Below are positions 18,563 through 26,824 of a stretch of 38,626 nt of DNA, piece after piece. This stretch comes from an uncultured Clostridia bacterium (GTDB lineage: Bacteria > Bacillota > Clostridia > Oscillospirales > Acutalibacteraceae): the NCBI GenBank assembly GCA_946531445.1, contig CAMNAP010000009.1:1-38626 (forward strand), written 5' to 3'. A model generated the notes under the pieces. It ran no database searches. It was given only the letters and a program-made list of their open reading frames with translations, and had not been told where the DNA came from. The translations under genes and the position numbers were made by a program. Position 1 is the stretch's first letter, and each line of letters opens with the position of its first letter.

Positions 18563-19809
18563 CTTGCCGAGAGGACCTCCTCTTCATAACGCTTAACCTC
18601 TTTGTAGTATTCAGAGGGCTTGTTTTCTCTTTTAAGATATTCCTGCCATACATCGTAAAACGGCGCTGTTTTCAGCTCCTCCTGAAGCACCATAAGCTGT
18701 GTAAAGTCTGAATTATCCTGTAATTCCTTCAGTTTATCGTTTGGCTGTAAAAGCGCAAACAACAGGGATTTCTGAAGATTTCTTACGCCTGTAACCCATG
18801 CGGAAATACGGTTAATGCTTGCGTCAAAGTAGTCAAGCGCAATGCTGACTCTTCCGTCAAGTCCGCCGCAGCGTACAATTTCGCGGCAAATCTCCTTTGT
18901 TTCATCGTCGAAGAGAACAACGTGGTCGCTGTCCCAGCGAATCGGGCGCGTAACATGGAGCGCAATCTCAGGGAAAAATGCGAGAAGGGCGGGGATTTTA
19001 TCGCTTACAACCTCAGTCGGATGATAGTGACCGTTGTCCATAAGCGGAATACATTTGTCCATATTCATAGCCGCGTAAGAGAGCGCAAATTCGGCAGAGC
19101 CTACCGTATACGCCTCAACGCCTATTCCGAATACCTTGCTTTCGACTGTAGGTTTTACAAGCTTAATGTCAAACGGTTCGGAAAGGATTTCGTCAATCGC
19201 CTCTTTGTAGCGTATTCTCGGGCCGATTCTGTCAGCAGGGATATCCTTGAAGCCGTCGCCCGTCCAGATGTTCATAACGCAGGGCTGACCGAGCTCCTCG
19301 GCAAGATACTGAGAAATGCGGATACACGCTTTGCCGTGGTCAATCCAGAATTTTCTTGTTTCCTCATTCGGAGAAGCGAGCGTCAGCGGGTCGCATTTAG
19401 GGTGTGAAAAGAAGGTCGGGTTAAAGTCGCAGCCGAGTCCTCTCTCTTTACAGAAATCAACCCATTTTTTAAAGTGCCTGGGCTCTAATTTGTCGCGGTC
19501 AACCCACGGGTTTTCCTCGTCAAAAATTGCGTAGGAGGCGTGAAGATTCAGCTTGATTTTACCCGGTACAAGCTTTAAAACCTCGTCAATGTCCGCCATT
19601 AATTCCTCGGGCGTTCTTGCTCTTCCCGGGTAGTTTCCCGTTGTCTGAATACCGCCCGTTAAAGGCTTGCTCGGGTCTGTGTCAAAGCCTCTTACGTCGT
19701 CGCCCTGCCAGCAGTGAAGCGAAACTGAAACGTTCTTTAAAATGTCAAGCGCCCTGTCGGTGTCAACGCCGAAAGAAGCGTAAATGTTTTTTGCTTCTGA
19801 ATATGACAT
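18559..19809 (-). CDS. rhaA: L-rhamnose isomerase
   Basis: A 416-aa TIM-barrel enzyme interconverting L-rhamnose and L-rhamnulose. Family motifs: SVSLHCWQGDDVRGFD near the N-terminus, KLNLHASYAIFDEENPWVDRD, GLGCDFNPTFFSHP, MDNGHYHPTE and HVTRPIRWDSDHVV (metal and substrate residues). The ORF track begins seven residues early. AGGAGG lies six bases before the ATG at 19809 (MSYSEAKN), so that start is chosen. The ribosome site lies at the very end of rhaB and the stop overlaps rhaD, indicating tight coupling. Confidence 0.95.
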   Translation of the reverse strand: MSYSEAKNIYASFGVDTDRALDILKNVSVSLHCWQGDDVRGFDTDPSKPLTGGIQTTGNYPGRARTPEELMADIDEVLKLVPGKIKLNLHASYAIFDEENPWVDRDKLEPRHFKKWVDFCKERGLGCDFNPTFFSHPKCDPLTLASPNEETRKFWIDHGKACIRISQYLAEELGQPCVMNIWTGDGFKDIPADRIGPRIRYKEAIDEILSEPFDIKLVKPTVESKVFGIGVEAYTVGSAEFALSYAAMNMDKCIPLMDNGHYHPTEVVSDKIPALLAFFPEIALHVTRPIRWDSDHVVLFDDETKEICREIVRCGGLDGRVSIALDYFDASINRISAWVTGVRNLQKSLLFALLQPNDKLKELQDNSDFTQLMVLQEELKTAPFYDVWQEYLKRENKPSEYYKEVKRYEEEVLSAR

Positions 19810-19810
19810 A

Positions 19811-21166
19811 TCAGACCTCCTGAGTATCAAAGGATTTTTTTACAAGCTCTCTTGCTTTCTCAATCGTTAAGGCGCTGTCCGAGTACATCATCTGAGAGAT
19901 AATGTTACCCGTTGCAGTCGCCTCTACAGGACCTGCAATAACCTTTTTGCCTGTGTATTTTGCAGTAAGCGAATTAAGGTAGCTGTCCTTGCTTCCGCCG
20001 CCTACTATGTTTATTGTTTCAATTTCTTTGTTACAGATTTTTTCAATTTCCTCTACTGTTGCAGCGTACGATTTTGCAAGCGAGTGATAAATTGAATTTA
20101 TGACAACGTCAAGCGAAAGCGAGGGGCTGTCAAGATATGAGCGTATAGCGTCAATCATATTATCCGGTGCAACGAATTCCTGCGCGTTTGTGTCTATTAT
20201 TTCATAGGCTTTGCTGTTCATAGCAAGGTGCATCATATCATCATAGCTGTAGCGCTTGTTGAGGTTTTTTCTGACGTTCTGAAACAGCCACATACCCATA
20301 ATGTTTTTAAGAAAACAGTAGGTGTTGTTAATTCCGCCCTCGTTTGTAAGATTGGCGCTCAGCGCCTCGTCGGTTAAAACGGGCACGGTGTTTTCAGCGC
20401 CTATCAGCGACCAGGTGCCGGACGAGATGTAAACGCCTCTGTCGCCTACAGAGCAGGCGGCAACAGCGCTTGCCGTATCGTGCGACGGAGCGGTGACTAC
20501 CGTGCTTTCAAAGCCGAAGCCTTTTAATGCTCCGATTTCCTCGCAGGGCATTGAAAGCTTGCTGAAAATGTCTTTTTTTATGCCGAGGCGCTCAAGAATC
20601 TCAGAGTCCCACGTGTTTGTTTTTGCGTTTATAAGATTAGTTGTAGTGGCGTTTGTGTACTCGTTTTTAATTTCGCCCGTCAGCCTGAAAGCGAGATAGT
20701 CGGGTATCATCAGAAAGTATTTTGCCCTGTCAAGCTTTCCGCTTTTTTTATCGCAGTAAAGCTGATAAACGGTGTTGAAATTCATCTTCTGAATTCCCGT
20801 TTTTTTGTACAGCTCCTTCTGTGTTATTATTTCGGAAATTTCGTTTTGAACGAGAGAGGTTCTTGAATCACGATATGAAACGGCGGGGAGTATTTCCTTT
20901 TTGTTTTCATCAAGAAGAACATAGTCAACGCCCCAGGTGTCAATTGCGATTGTTGAAGGAATTTTACCGATTTCAGCACACCTTGAAACGCCTGCCTTTA
21001 CTTCGTTTACAAGCTTTTCTATATCCCAGAACAGAGAGCCTTTATCCTCTCTTAGATAGTCCTCAAATCTGTAAATTTCTTCAAGCCTCAGCTTTCCGTT
21101 TTCAACCCAGCCCAGAATGTGACGTCCGCTTGAAGCACCTATATCTATAGCTAAATGAAAGGTCAA
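19811..21166 (-). CDS. rhaB: Rhamnulokinase
   Basis: A 451-aa FGGY-family kinase phosphorylating L-rhamnulose. Motifs: AIDIGASSGRHILGW (phosphate 1), TIAIDTWGVDYVLLD, SHDTASAVAACSV, YISSGTWSLIGAE and IVGGGSKDSYLN. The start codon is TTG, seven bases after GGAGG; no good ATG competes. The RhaB-specific SSGR and TWGVD motifs, plus adjacency to rhaA and rhaD, distinguish it from the xylulokinase-like kinase two genes upstream. Confidence 0.94.
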   Translation of the reverse strand: MTFHLAIDIGASSGRHILGWVENGKLRLEEIYRFEDYLREDKGSLFWDIEKLVNEVKAGVSRCAEIGKIPSTIAIDTWGVDYVLLDENKKEILPAVSYRDSRTSLVQNEISEIITQKELYKKTGIQKMNFNTVYQLYCDKKSGKLDRAKYFLMIPDYLAFRLTGEIKNEYTNATTTNLINAKTNTWDSEILERLGIKKDIFSKLSMPCEEIGALKGFGFESTVVTAPSHDTASAVAACSVGDRGVYISSGTWSLIGAENTVPVLTDEALSANLTNEGGINNTYCFLKNIMGMWLFQNVRKNLNKRYSYDDMMHLAMNSKAYEIIDTNAQEFVAPDNMIDAIRSYLDSPSLSLDVVINSIYHSLAKSYAATVEEIEKICNKEIETINIVGGGSKDSYLNSLTAKYTGKKVIAGPVEATATGNIISQMMYSDSALTIEKARELVKKSFDTQEV

Positions 21167-21193
21167 CAGACAGCCTCCTTTATACTTGTTTAC

Positions 21194-22675
21194 TTACTTT
21201 TCAAAAGGGTTTTCAGTCGGGTATAAAAGGGCTTTAGGCTGATTGTAAGCTATGTCACCGACTCCGAGAAGTCTGAACACCTCAAAGAGCGCCTTGCCGT
21301 AGTGACCGAAGGCAACTGCACCGTGGTGGGGGAAGTGCTTTTCAATAAGCACGTGACGGTAAAATCTTCCCATTTCGGGGATTGCGAAAACACCGATACC
21401 GCCGAAAGAGCCGGTAGGAACGTCAAGGATTTCACCCTGAGCGATGTATGAGCGGAGAACGCCCTCGCTGTCACACTGAAGGCGGTAGAAGGTGATGTCG
21501 CCTGCCGCAATATCGCCCTCAAGAGTGCCTCTTGTAAAGTCGGGCTCGCTTCCCTCGGGCTCAAGGAGTCTGTGCTGAATCAGCTGATACTTAACGGCCC
21601 TGTCGGCGCACATCTTACAAGACGGTGTATTGCCGCAGTGGAACGCCATAAACGTATCGGTTAAAGTGTAATCCGTTTTGCCCTTGATTTCCTTTTCATA
21701 AAGTGAAGCGGGAACGGAATTGTTGATGTCAAGAAGCGTTACCGCGTCGGCTGAAACGCAAGCGCCTATGTATTCGCTGAGCGCGCCGTAAATGTCAACC
21801 TCGCACGAAACGGGAATTCCGCGGCTTGCAAGGCGGGAGTTAACATAGCAGGGCTCAAAGCCGAACTGCTCGGGGAAAGCAGGCCAGCACTTGTCTGCAA
21901 AGGCAACGTATTTTCTTGCGCCCCTGTGCGCGTCTGCCCAGTCAAGAAGCGTGAGCTCAAACTGTGCCATTCTCGGCAATAATTCGGGGTAGTTGTTTCC
22001 CGTAACTCCAAGCTCGTTTGCCATATCCTCGCAAACTGCGGGTATACGTTCGTCGCCCTCGTGCTCTTTGTAAGCAACAAGGAGGTCAAGCTCTGAATTC
22101 TCTTCAATTTCAACGCCTATCTCGTATAAGCCCTTAATCGGCGCGTTGCAGGCGAAAAAGTCCTGCGGACGCGGACCGAAGGTGATAATTTTTAAATTCT
22201 TAATTCCTATTACGGCTCTCGCAATCGGAATAAAATCAGCTATCATTTTTGAAATATCGTCAGCTGTTCCAACGGGATATGACGGAATGTAGCCCTTTAA
22301 TCGGCGCATTGCAAGATTGTAGGAGCAATTGAGCATACCGCAGTATGCGTCGCCGCGTCCGTTAATAAGGTCACCGTCGCCCTCAGCCGCCGCTACAAAC
22401 ATAACGGGACCGTCAAACTTTTCCGCAATCAGCGTTTCGGGAGTTTCAGGGCCGAAGTTACCGAGAAATACAACAAGCGCGTTACACTCTTTTTCGTTAA
22501 CGTCTTTAACCGCATTGAGCATATCAAGCTCGTTTTCAACCGTTACGGGGCATTCGTAGATTTCACCGCTGTACGCTTTTACAATTGCCTCACGTCTTTT
22601 AATTGAAAGACCAATCGGGAAGCAGTCGCGCGATACGGCAATAATGCCGAGTTTTACTTCAGGTATGTTTTTCAT
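21194..22675 (-). CDS. L-fucose/L-arabinose isomerase-family protein
   Basis: A 493-aa protein of the FucI/AraA-like isomerase superfamily: N-terminal segments KLGIIAVSRDCFP and ALVVFLGNFGPETPE, middle FGPRPQDFFACN, and C-terminal FHCGNTPSCKM, YIAQGEILDVPTGSFGG and EKHFPHHGAVAFGHYG, where metal and substrate residues are expected. Substrate cannot be assigned: L-fucose, D-arabinose, L-arabinose or another aldose are open. It overlaps the upstream xylulokinase-like gene by four bases and precedes rhaB by 27 bases. Pairing with a ketose kinase suggests the two act in sequence on a sugar other than rhamnose. Confidence 0.8.
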   Translation of the reverse strand: MKNIPEVKLGIIAVSRDCFPIGLSIKRREAIVKAYSGEIYECPVTVENELDMLNAVKDVNEKECNALVVFLGNFGPETPETLIAEKFDGPVMFVAAAEGDGDLINGRGDAYCGMLNCSYNLAMRRLKGYIPSYPVGTADDISKMIADFIPIARAVIGIKNLKIITFGPRPQDFFACNAPIKGLYEIGVEIEENSELDLLVAYKEHEGDERIPAVCEDMANELGVTGNNYPELLPRMAQFELTLLDWADAHRGARKYVAFADKCWPAFPEQFGFEPCYVNSRLASRGIPVSCEVDIYGALSEYIGACVSADAVTLLDINNSVPASLYEKEIKGKTDYTLTDTFMAFHCGNTPSCKMCADRAVKYQLIQHRLLEPEGSEPDFTRGTLEGDIAAGDITFYRLQCDSEGVLRSYIAQGEILDVPTGSFGGIGVFAIPEMGRFYRHVLIEKHFPHHGAVAFGHYGKALFEVFRLLGVGDIAYNQPKALLYPTENPFEK

Positions 22676-24063
22676 AAATTTTCCTCCTTGTAAAAATCCT
22701 TTAATGCGGGATATATTTTTCTGAATTTTTTATATTTCCTGTTATAAGCTTCAGCATTTTCCGAATTCGGTTTTACTGAATACTCAATTATAGGCCTGTT
22801 GTTAATGCCTGCGGCAAGAAGTGCTCCGCCGAGTGCGGGGCCCTCGTTCTGAATAACAGATAATTCTGCGCCGAGAATGTCTGCTAAAATCTGCATCCAC
22901 TCCCTGTTTTTAGTACCGCCGCCGCAGACGGTTGCTGTTTTGATTTCATCGGGACATAGCTCAATGCAATCCCTTATTGCAAACGATACGCCCTCAAATA
23001 CAGCCCTTTGCATATCCGCCCTTGTAGTTGAATGAGTGATTCCGACAAACGCGCCCTTTACGTCGCCGTCGTTATGAGGACAGCGCTCACCTGAAAGATA
23101 GGGCAGAAAGTATAAGCTATTTTCTTTGCCTGAGCTTACGTTGTACGGCGTTTCAAACACAACCTCGTTGAGCCATTTGTTACAGCTTGCGGCTGAGAGA
23201 ATACAGCCCATAAGATGATATTTTCCGTTTGCGTGACAGAAGGAGTGAAGCGCGGGGTTAATTGTTTTAACATACTTTTCCGTCGGGATAAAAACGGTTC
23301 CGCTTGTACCGAGGGAGATATTACATTGCCCCTCGTGTACGGTGTCTGTTCCGATTGCTGCTGCGGCGTTGTCGCCCGCGCCTGCAACTACGGAGCAGCT
23401 GAGACCGAGTTTATCCGTTTTGCCGATAACCTCACTGCTTTCGTAAACCTTTGGAAGATAGCTTTCATCAATGCCGAGAATTTCAAGCATTTCGGCTGAC
23501 CACTTTCGTCTTTCAACGTCAAAGTAAAGCGTGCCCGAGGCGTCGCTGACATCTGTTGCAAAAACGCCTGTCAGCTTGAAATTAATATAATCCTTCGGCA
23601 GACAGATTTTTCGGCATTTTTCAAAAATCTCAGGTTCGTTTTCTTTAACCCACAGAATTTTCGGAGCGGTAAAGCCTGCAAAGGCAATATTGCCTGTAAG
23701 CTTCTGCAATTTCTCTTCGCCGATAACGGTGTTAAGGTACTCGGTTTCTCTGCCGGTTCTTGTGTCGTTCCACAAGATTGCGGGACGAAGAACATTTCCG
23801 TTTCCGTCAAGCATTACAAGACCGTGCATCTGGCCGCCTGTACCGATGCCTTTAACTTCACTTTTGTCAACTCCCGCAGTCAGCTCTGAGAGACCCTCTT
23901 TAACAGCGCGCCACCAGTCGTCGGGCTCCTGCTCGCTCCAGTTAGGCTTTGGAAACGAGAGCGGATACTCCCTTGAAACTGTTTTGAGTATCTCGGCACT
24001 ACTGTTAATAAGTATCAGCTTAACCGCCGAGGTTCCGAGGTCAATGCCTATATAATAACTCAT
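22672..24063 (-). CDS. xylB: Xylulokinase-like FGGY kinase
   Basis: A 463-aa FGGY carbohydrate kinase. XylB-like motifs: YYIGIDLGTSAVKLIL, GIGTGGQMHGLVMLD (the MHG of xylulokinases), ILWNDTRTGRETEYLN, GFTAPKILWVKENEPE, GAGDNAAAAIGTD and VCGGGTKNREW. It likely makes D-xylulose-5-phosphate, although the neighbouring FucI/AraA-like isomerase leaves D-ribulose or another ketose possible. It is the first gene of the operon leading into the rhamnose genes. A GAGG site precedes the ATG. Confidence 0.85.
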   Translation of the reverse strand: MSYYIGIDLGTSAVKLILINSSAEILKTVSREYPLSFPKPNWSEQEPDDWWRAVKEGLSELTAGVDKSEVKGIGTGGQMHGLVMLDGNGNVLRPAILWNDTRTGRETEYLNTVIGEEKLQKLTGNIAFAGFTAPKILWVKENEPEIFEKCRKICLPKDYINFKLTGVFATDVSDASGTLYFDVERRKWSAEMLEILGIDESYLPKVYESSEVIGKTDKLGLSCSVVAGAGDNAAAAIGTDTVHEGQCNISLGTSGTVFIPTEKYVKTINPALHSFCHANGKYHLMGCILSAASCNKWLNEVVFETPYNVSSGKENSLYFLPYLSGERCPHNDGDVKGAFVGITHSTTRADMQRAVFEGVSFAIRDCIELCPDEIKTATVCGGGTKNREWMQILADILGAELSVIQNEGPALGGALLAAGINNRPIIEYSVKPNSENAEAYNRKYKKFRKIYPALKDFYKEENL

Positions 24064-24093
24064 TTTAAAACCTCATTTTGTTAGATTACAGTT

Positions 24094-24122
24094 ATTATAA
24101 CATATCTGATAAAAAAAGTATA
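24094..24122 (-). promoter_or_regulatory. Candidate promoter of the xylB-rhaD operon
   Basis: A clear TATAAT box on the minus strand lies 17 bases from a poor -35 (TATACT, 3 of 6), upstream of xylB. The weak -35 would suit an activated promoter. No regulator gene for this operon is in the window. Confidence 0.35.
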
Positions 24123-24154
24123 TCGGTTATTTCCTGTTTTATTATATCACAACA

Positions 24155-24196
24155 AATAAAAATAGTACAGCCTGAAGGCAGACTGTACTGTTTTTT
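24155..24196. terminator. Terminator after the lipoprotein gene
   Basis: AGTACAG and CTGTACT enclose a CCTTCAGG-containing loop. Leftward, toward xylB, it is followed by ATTTTTATTT. A T run also lies on the other side, so it could work in both directions. Confidence 0.8.
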
Positions 24197-24202
24197 GTTT
24201 AA

Positions 24203-25177
24203 TTATTTCTGAAGGTCAAAACCGCCTGAATAGTACCAGGTTTCATAGCCGTATTCTGTTTTGTAGTCGTCAAGAACTGATGCAAGATTCGGCTTATCCT
24301 TTTCATCAGCGCCCGTATAGCTTAAAACAAAAGCAGTTGTCTCGGTTGCCTGTGTTTTGTCGCCTGAAGAATAATTCTTGCGGATTGAAATACCTGAGGA
24401 ATATGCTGTTGAAACGCCGTCCTTTTCAACAACAAGCTGATTCTTTTTGTCAAGTGAAAGCTTGTAGCTGTCTTTTCCGAGAGTTAACGTGCCGTCTGCA
24501 ATTGTAATTGTACCTTTTTCGTTTGTCCACGTTCCGTTGTAGGAAGCGATGTCAATCGGGTTTTTAGCCATCGCCGCGTCAGCGCTTCCCTTTTCGTCGG
24601 CGCGGTAAAGGGCAACAAGCATTGACTGAGCCGATGTCATATTTGTATCTGTGGTGTCCTCAACGGTTACTGTATAAAGCGCGTCATTTTCGATAGTATA
24701 GGCTGTGTAGCCGATAACTGTACTTTCAGTTGTTTTACCCTCTGTATCCTCGCTCTCCATTTTCATCTCCTCACAGATGATTTTGTAGCCGTTAATTTCA
24801 ATACAGGTGTACTTGATTTCACTGCTTCCGTAATCCTTTGACTCTGCAACAGCTGTTCCGTCCTCGTTGTAGGTGTAGGTTGTGCTGCCGTCAGCCATTG
24901 CCCATACTCCTGTTAAATCGGGGTCAATTTTCCCGTCTTTAATTTCAGACAGGGAATTGTATTTGCCCTTTAGTCCGAGCTTCGCATCAGTTACCATAAG
25001 GGCTTTTAGCTTTTCAAGAAGATTGATAGGCTTTGCTTTTTCACTTTCGCCGTCTTTAGCTGCTTCTGTTTGCGAAGCGGCAGTTGTTGCGGCATCCTTT
25101 TTTGTGCTTGCTGCACAGCCTGCGAAGCACGCGATAACCAATGCAACAGCAAGCATAATTGTTATAACTTTTTTCAT
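24203..25177 (-). CDS. Putative lipoprotein of unknown function
   Basis: A 324-aa protein with a lipoprotein signal (MKKVITIMLAVALVIACFAGC), a short Thr/Ala/Glu-rich linker, and two similar small beta-rich units: LTGVWAMADGSTTYTYNEDGTAV (about 90-115) and NGTWTNEKGTITIADGTLTLGKDSY (about 215-240). These resemble calycin-like or DUF4923/lipocalin-type repeats, which is a look-alike judgement only. It would be anchored outside the membrane. AGGAGG precedes the ATG and its own promoter and terminator make it monocistronic. No functional link to the sugar genes is visible. Confidence 0.75.
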   Translation of the reverse strand: MKKVITIMLAVALVIACFAGCAASTKKDAATTAASQTEAAKDGESEKAKPINLLEKLKALMVTDAKLGLKGKYNSLSEIKDGKIDPDLTGVWAMADGSTTYTYNEDGTAVAESKDYGSSEIKYTCIEINGYKIICEEMKMESEDTEGKTTESTVIGYTAYTIENDALYTVTVEDTTDTNMTSAQSMLVALYRADEKGSADAAMAKNPIDIASYNGTWTNEKGTITIADGTLTLGKDSYKLSLDKKNQLVVEKDGVSTAYSSGISIRKNYSSGDKTQATETTAFVLSYTGADEKDKPNLASVLDDYKTEYGYETWYYSGGFDLQK

Positions 25178-25221
25178 ATCTTACCTCCTGAATTATGTGA
25201 ATGTATTATCTGAATAACCAA

Positions 25222-25250
25222 ATTATAGCATAACGACTGTTTGAATTCAA
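25222..25250 (-). promoter_or_regulatory. Promoter of the lipoprotein gene
   Basis: TTGAAT, a 17-base spacer and TATAAT, reading leftward, upstream of the lipoprotein ATG. Confidence 0.75.
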
Positions 25251-25262
25251 GACAAAGCAATA

Positions 25263-25291
25263 TTGCCTTCTAGAAATGAATTTGCTATAAT
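25263..25291 (+). promoter_or_regulatory. Promoter of the metallophosphoesterase gene
   Basis: TTGCCT, a 17-base spacer and TATAAT, back to back with the divergent lipoprotein promoter. Confidence 0.7.
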
Positions 25292-25344
25292 ATATTAGAA
25301 ATCCAATCTGAAAAAGCCATGATTCAACATAAAGGATGGTAAAA

Positions 25345-26691
25345 ATGAAAAAAGTGTTGAAAAAAACAGGAAAAATTATAGGTATAGTGCTGGCTTGCAT
25401 AATCGGCTTTCTCGCAGTTCTTTGCGTAATTACGCTTATCTGGGGCGGTGCTCAGAGAGCAAAGGGAAGCGTTTATAACGAGTTGCCCACCGTACCCGAA
25501 GACTTCAAGCCTGAGATTCGTCTGGTTATGTTTACTGACACTCATAACGAAAACGAAAATGTTGCAGACGCAATTGATACATCTTACAAGCTTTTTGATA
25601 ACGACAAGACATATAAAGGCGTTGACGCTTTCTATTGCCTCGGCGATATTTCAAGCATCGGCGGAGATAACGATTATGCCGCTTACAAGGAAACGCTTGA
25701 TGCTCACGTGAGAAAGGAAACAACCTGCATCACAATTCACGGAAACCATGAATTCAAGCAGAAAAACGATTATTACGATTATTTCAAAAAGAACTTTGGC
25801 TATGAGCCTGACAACGTTCAGGAAATAAACGGTTTTTCGTGTATCGCTTTTTCGGGCGAGCGCTCACTTACAGAGTGGACGTTTACTCCGAAAAGTCTGA
25901 AATGGCTTGACACTCAGATTAAGGACGCAGAGAAAAAGGCTGACGGCAAGGCGGTTTTCGTTTTCCAGCACCCTCACCCTTGGGGTACTGTTTACGGAAG
26001 CACCGTATGGGGAGACCCGCAGATTAACGTTGTTCTTAACGGACATACAAATATAGTTGACTTTTCAGGTCATTCACACTATCCGCTCAACGACCCGAGA
26101 AGTATAAATCAGGCTTCTTACACATCAGTCGGCTGCGGCGCAATGGCAAGATTTGAGCTTGACAACAACTACATAGTAGGTCAGCACCCCGACGGATATG
26201 AGGATGCGGCTCAGATTTGTATTGCTGAAGCAGACAGCGACGGAAGCGTAAGAATCCGCGGCTATGACTTGCTTTCAGATACATATTTCTGCGATTATTA
26301 TATTGATAACGTAAATGATAAAAAGGAATATCCTTACACCTTCAAGAATATGAAAGCTCACGACGCAGCTCCTGTTTTCAGGGAAGGAACAAAGGCAAGC
26401 GCAAAGAAGAATGAGGAAGGCGAATGGGTTATCTCCTTTGATGAAGCTCAGGCTGCAGAAGACTATATTGTTCACGATTATAAGGTAACGATTAAAGACG
26501 AAAACGGCAAAAAGATTTTCGCCAAAAACTTTATTGATGATTACTATGTAATTGACGGTGATGATACGGCTGATTTCAGAATCGGAAACGACACGCTCGA
26601 ATCGGGTAAAAAGTATAAGGTTACCGTGCGTGCCGAAAGCGCTTATCACCAGTATTCAGAGCCGATTACACTTGATTTTACAGCTGAATAA
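25345..26691 (+). CDS. Membrane-anchored calcineurin-like metallophosphoesterase
   Basis: A 448-aa protein. Residues about 12-32 (IIGIVLACIIGFLAVLCVITLIW) form one membrane segment with a basic cytoplasmic start, so the catalytic part is extracellular. Dimetal phosphoesterase motifs are in order: MFTDTHNE, CLGDISS, IHGNHEF, FQHPHPWG and FSGHSHYP. A C-terminal fibronectin-III-like domain runs from about residue 350 (ISFDEAQAAEDYIVHDYKV to KYKVTVRAES). The ORF track starts three codons early, at an ATG fused to the ribosome site. The ATG at 25345, nine bases after AAGG, is preferred. The substrate is unknown. Confidence 0.88.
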   Translation: MKKVLKKTGKIIGIVLACIIGFLAVLCVITLIWGGAQRAKGSVYNELPTVPEDFKPEIRLVMFTDTHNENENVADAIDTSYKLFDNDKTYKGVDAFYCLGDISSIGGDNDYAAYKETLDAHVRKETTCITIHGNHEFKQKNDYYDYFKKNFGYEPDNVQEINGFSCIAFSGERSLTEWTFTPKSLKWLDTQIKDAEKKADGKAVFVFQHPHPWGTVYGSTVWGDPQINVVLNGHTNIVDFSGHSHYPLNDPRSINQASYTSVGCGAMARFELDNNYIVGQHPDGYEDAAQICIAEADSDGSVRIRGYDLLSDTYFCDYYIDNVNDKKEYPYTFKNMKAHDAAPVFREGTKASAKKNEEGEWVISFDEAQAAEDYIVHDYKVTIKDENGKKIFAKNFIDDYYVIDGDDTADFRIGNDTLESGKKYKVTVRAESAYHQYSEPITLDFTAE

Positions 26692-26706
26692 TTCCTACTT
26701 ATAACT

Positions 26707-26735
26707 GTCCCGGAGGTTTACTTCGGGACTTTTTA
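26707..26735 (+). terminator. Terminator after the metallophosphoesterase gene
   Basis: GTCCCG and CGGGAC with extra inner pairs (AG/CT) form a hairpin followed by TTTTT. Confidence 0.88.
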
Positions 26736-26762
26736 TTATTTATTTAAATTTACTATATTATA

Positions 26763-26791
26763 TTGATTGTTTGTAAAAAATATTGTATAAT
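26763..26791 (+). promoter_or_regulatory. Promoter of the transporter-glycosidase operon
   Basis: TTGATT, a 17-base spacer and TATAAT. Predicted start is near 26798. It covers the start site used by the ORF track for the transporter, which argues for the downstream ATG. Confidence 0.75.
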
Positions 26792-26824
26792 TTAGTCAAG
26801 TTAACGGTAAAGAGGCACTTCGAT

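Noticed and set aside
18922-19407. 161-aa plus-strand ORF opposite rhaA
   Set aside because: Shadow of rhaA; no supporting start context or motifs.
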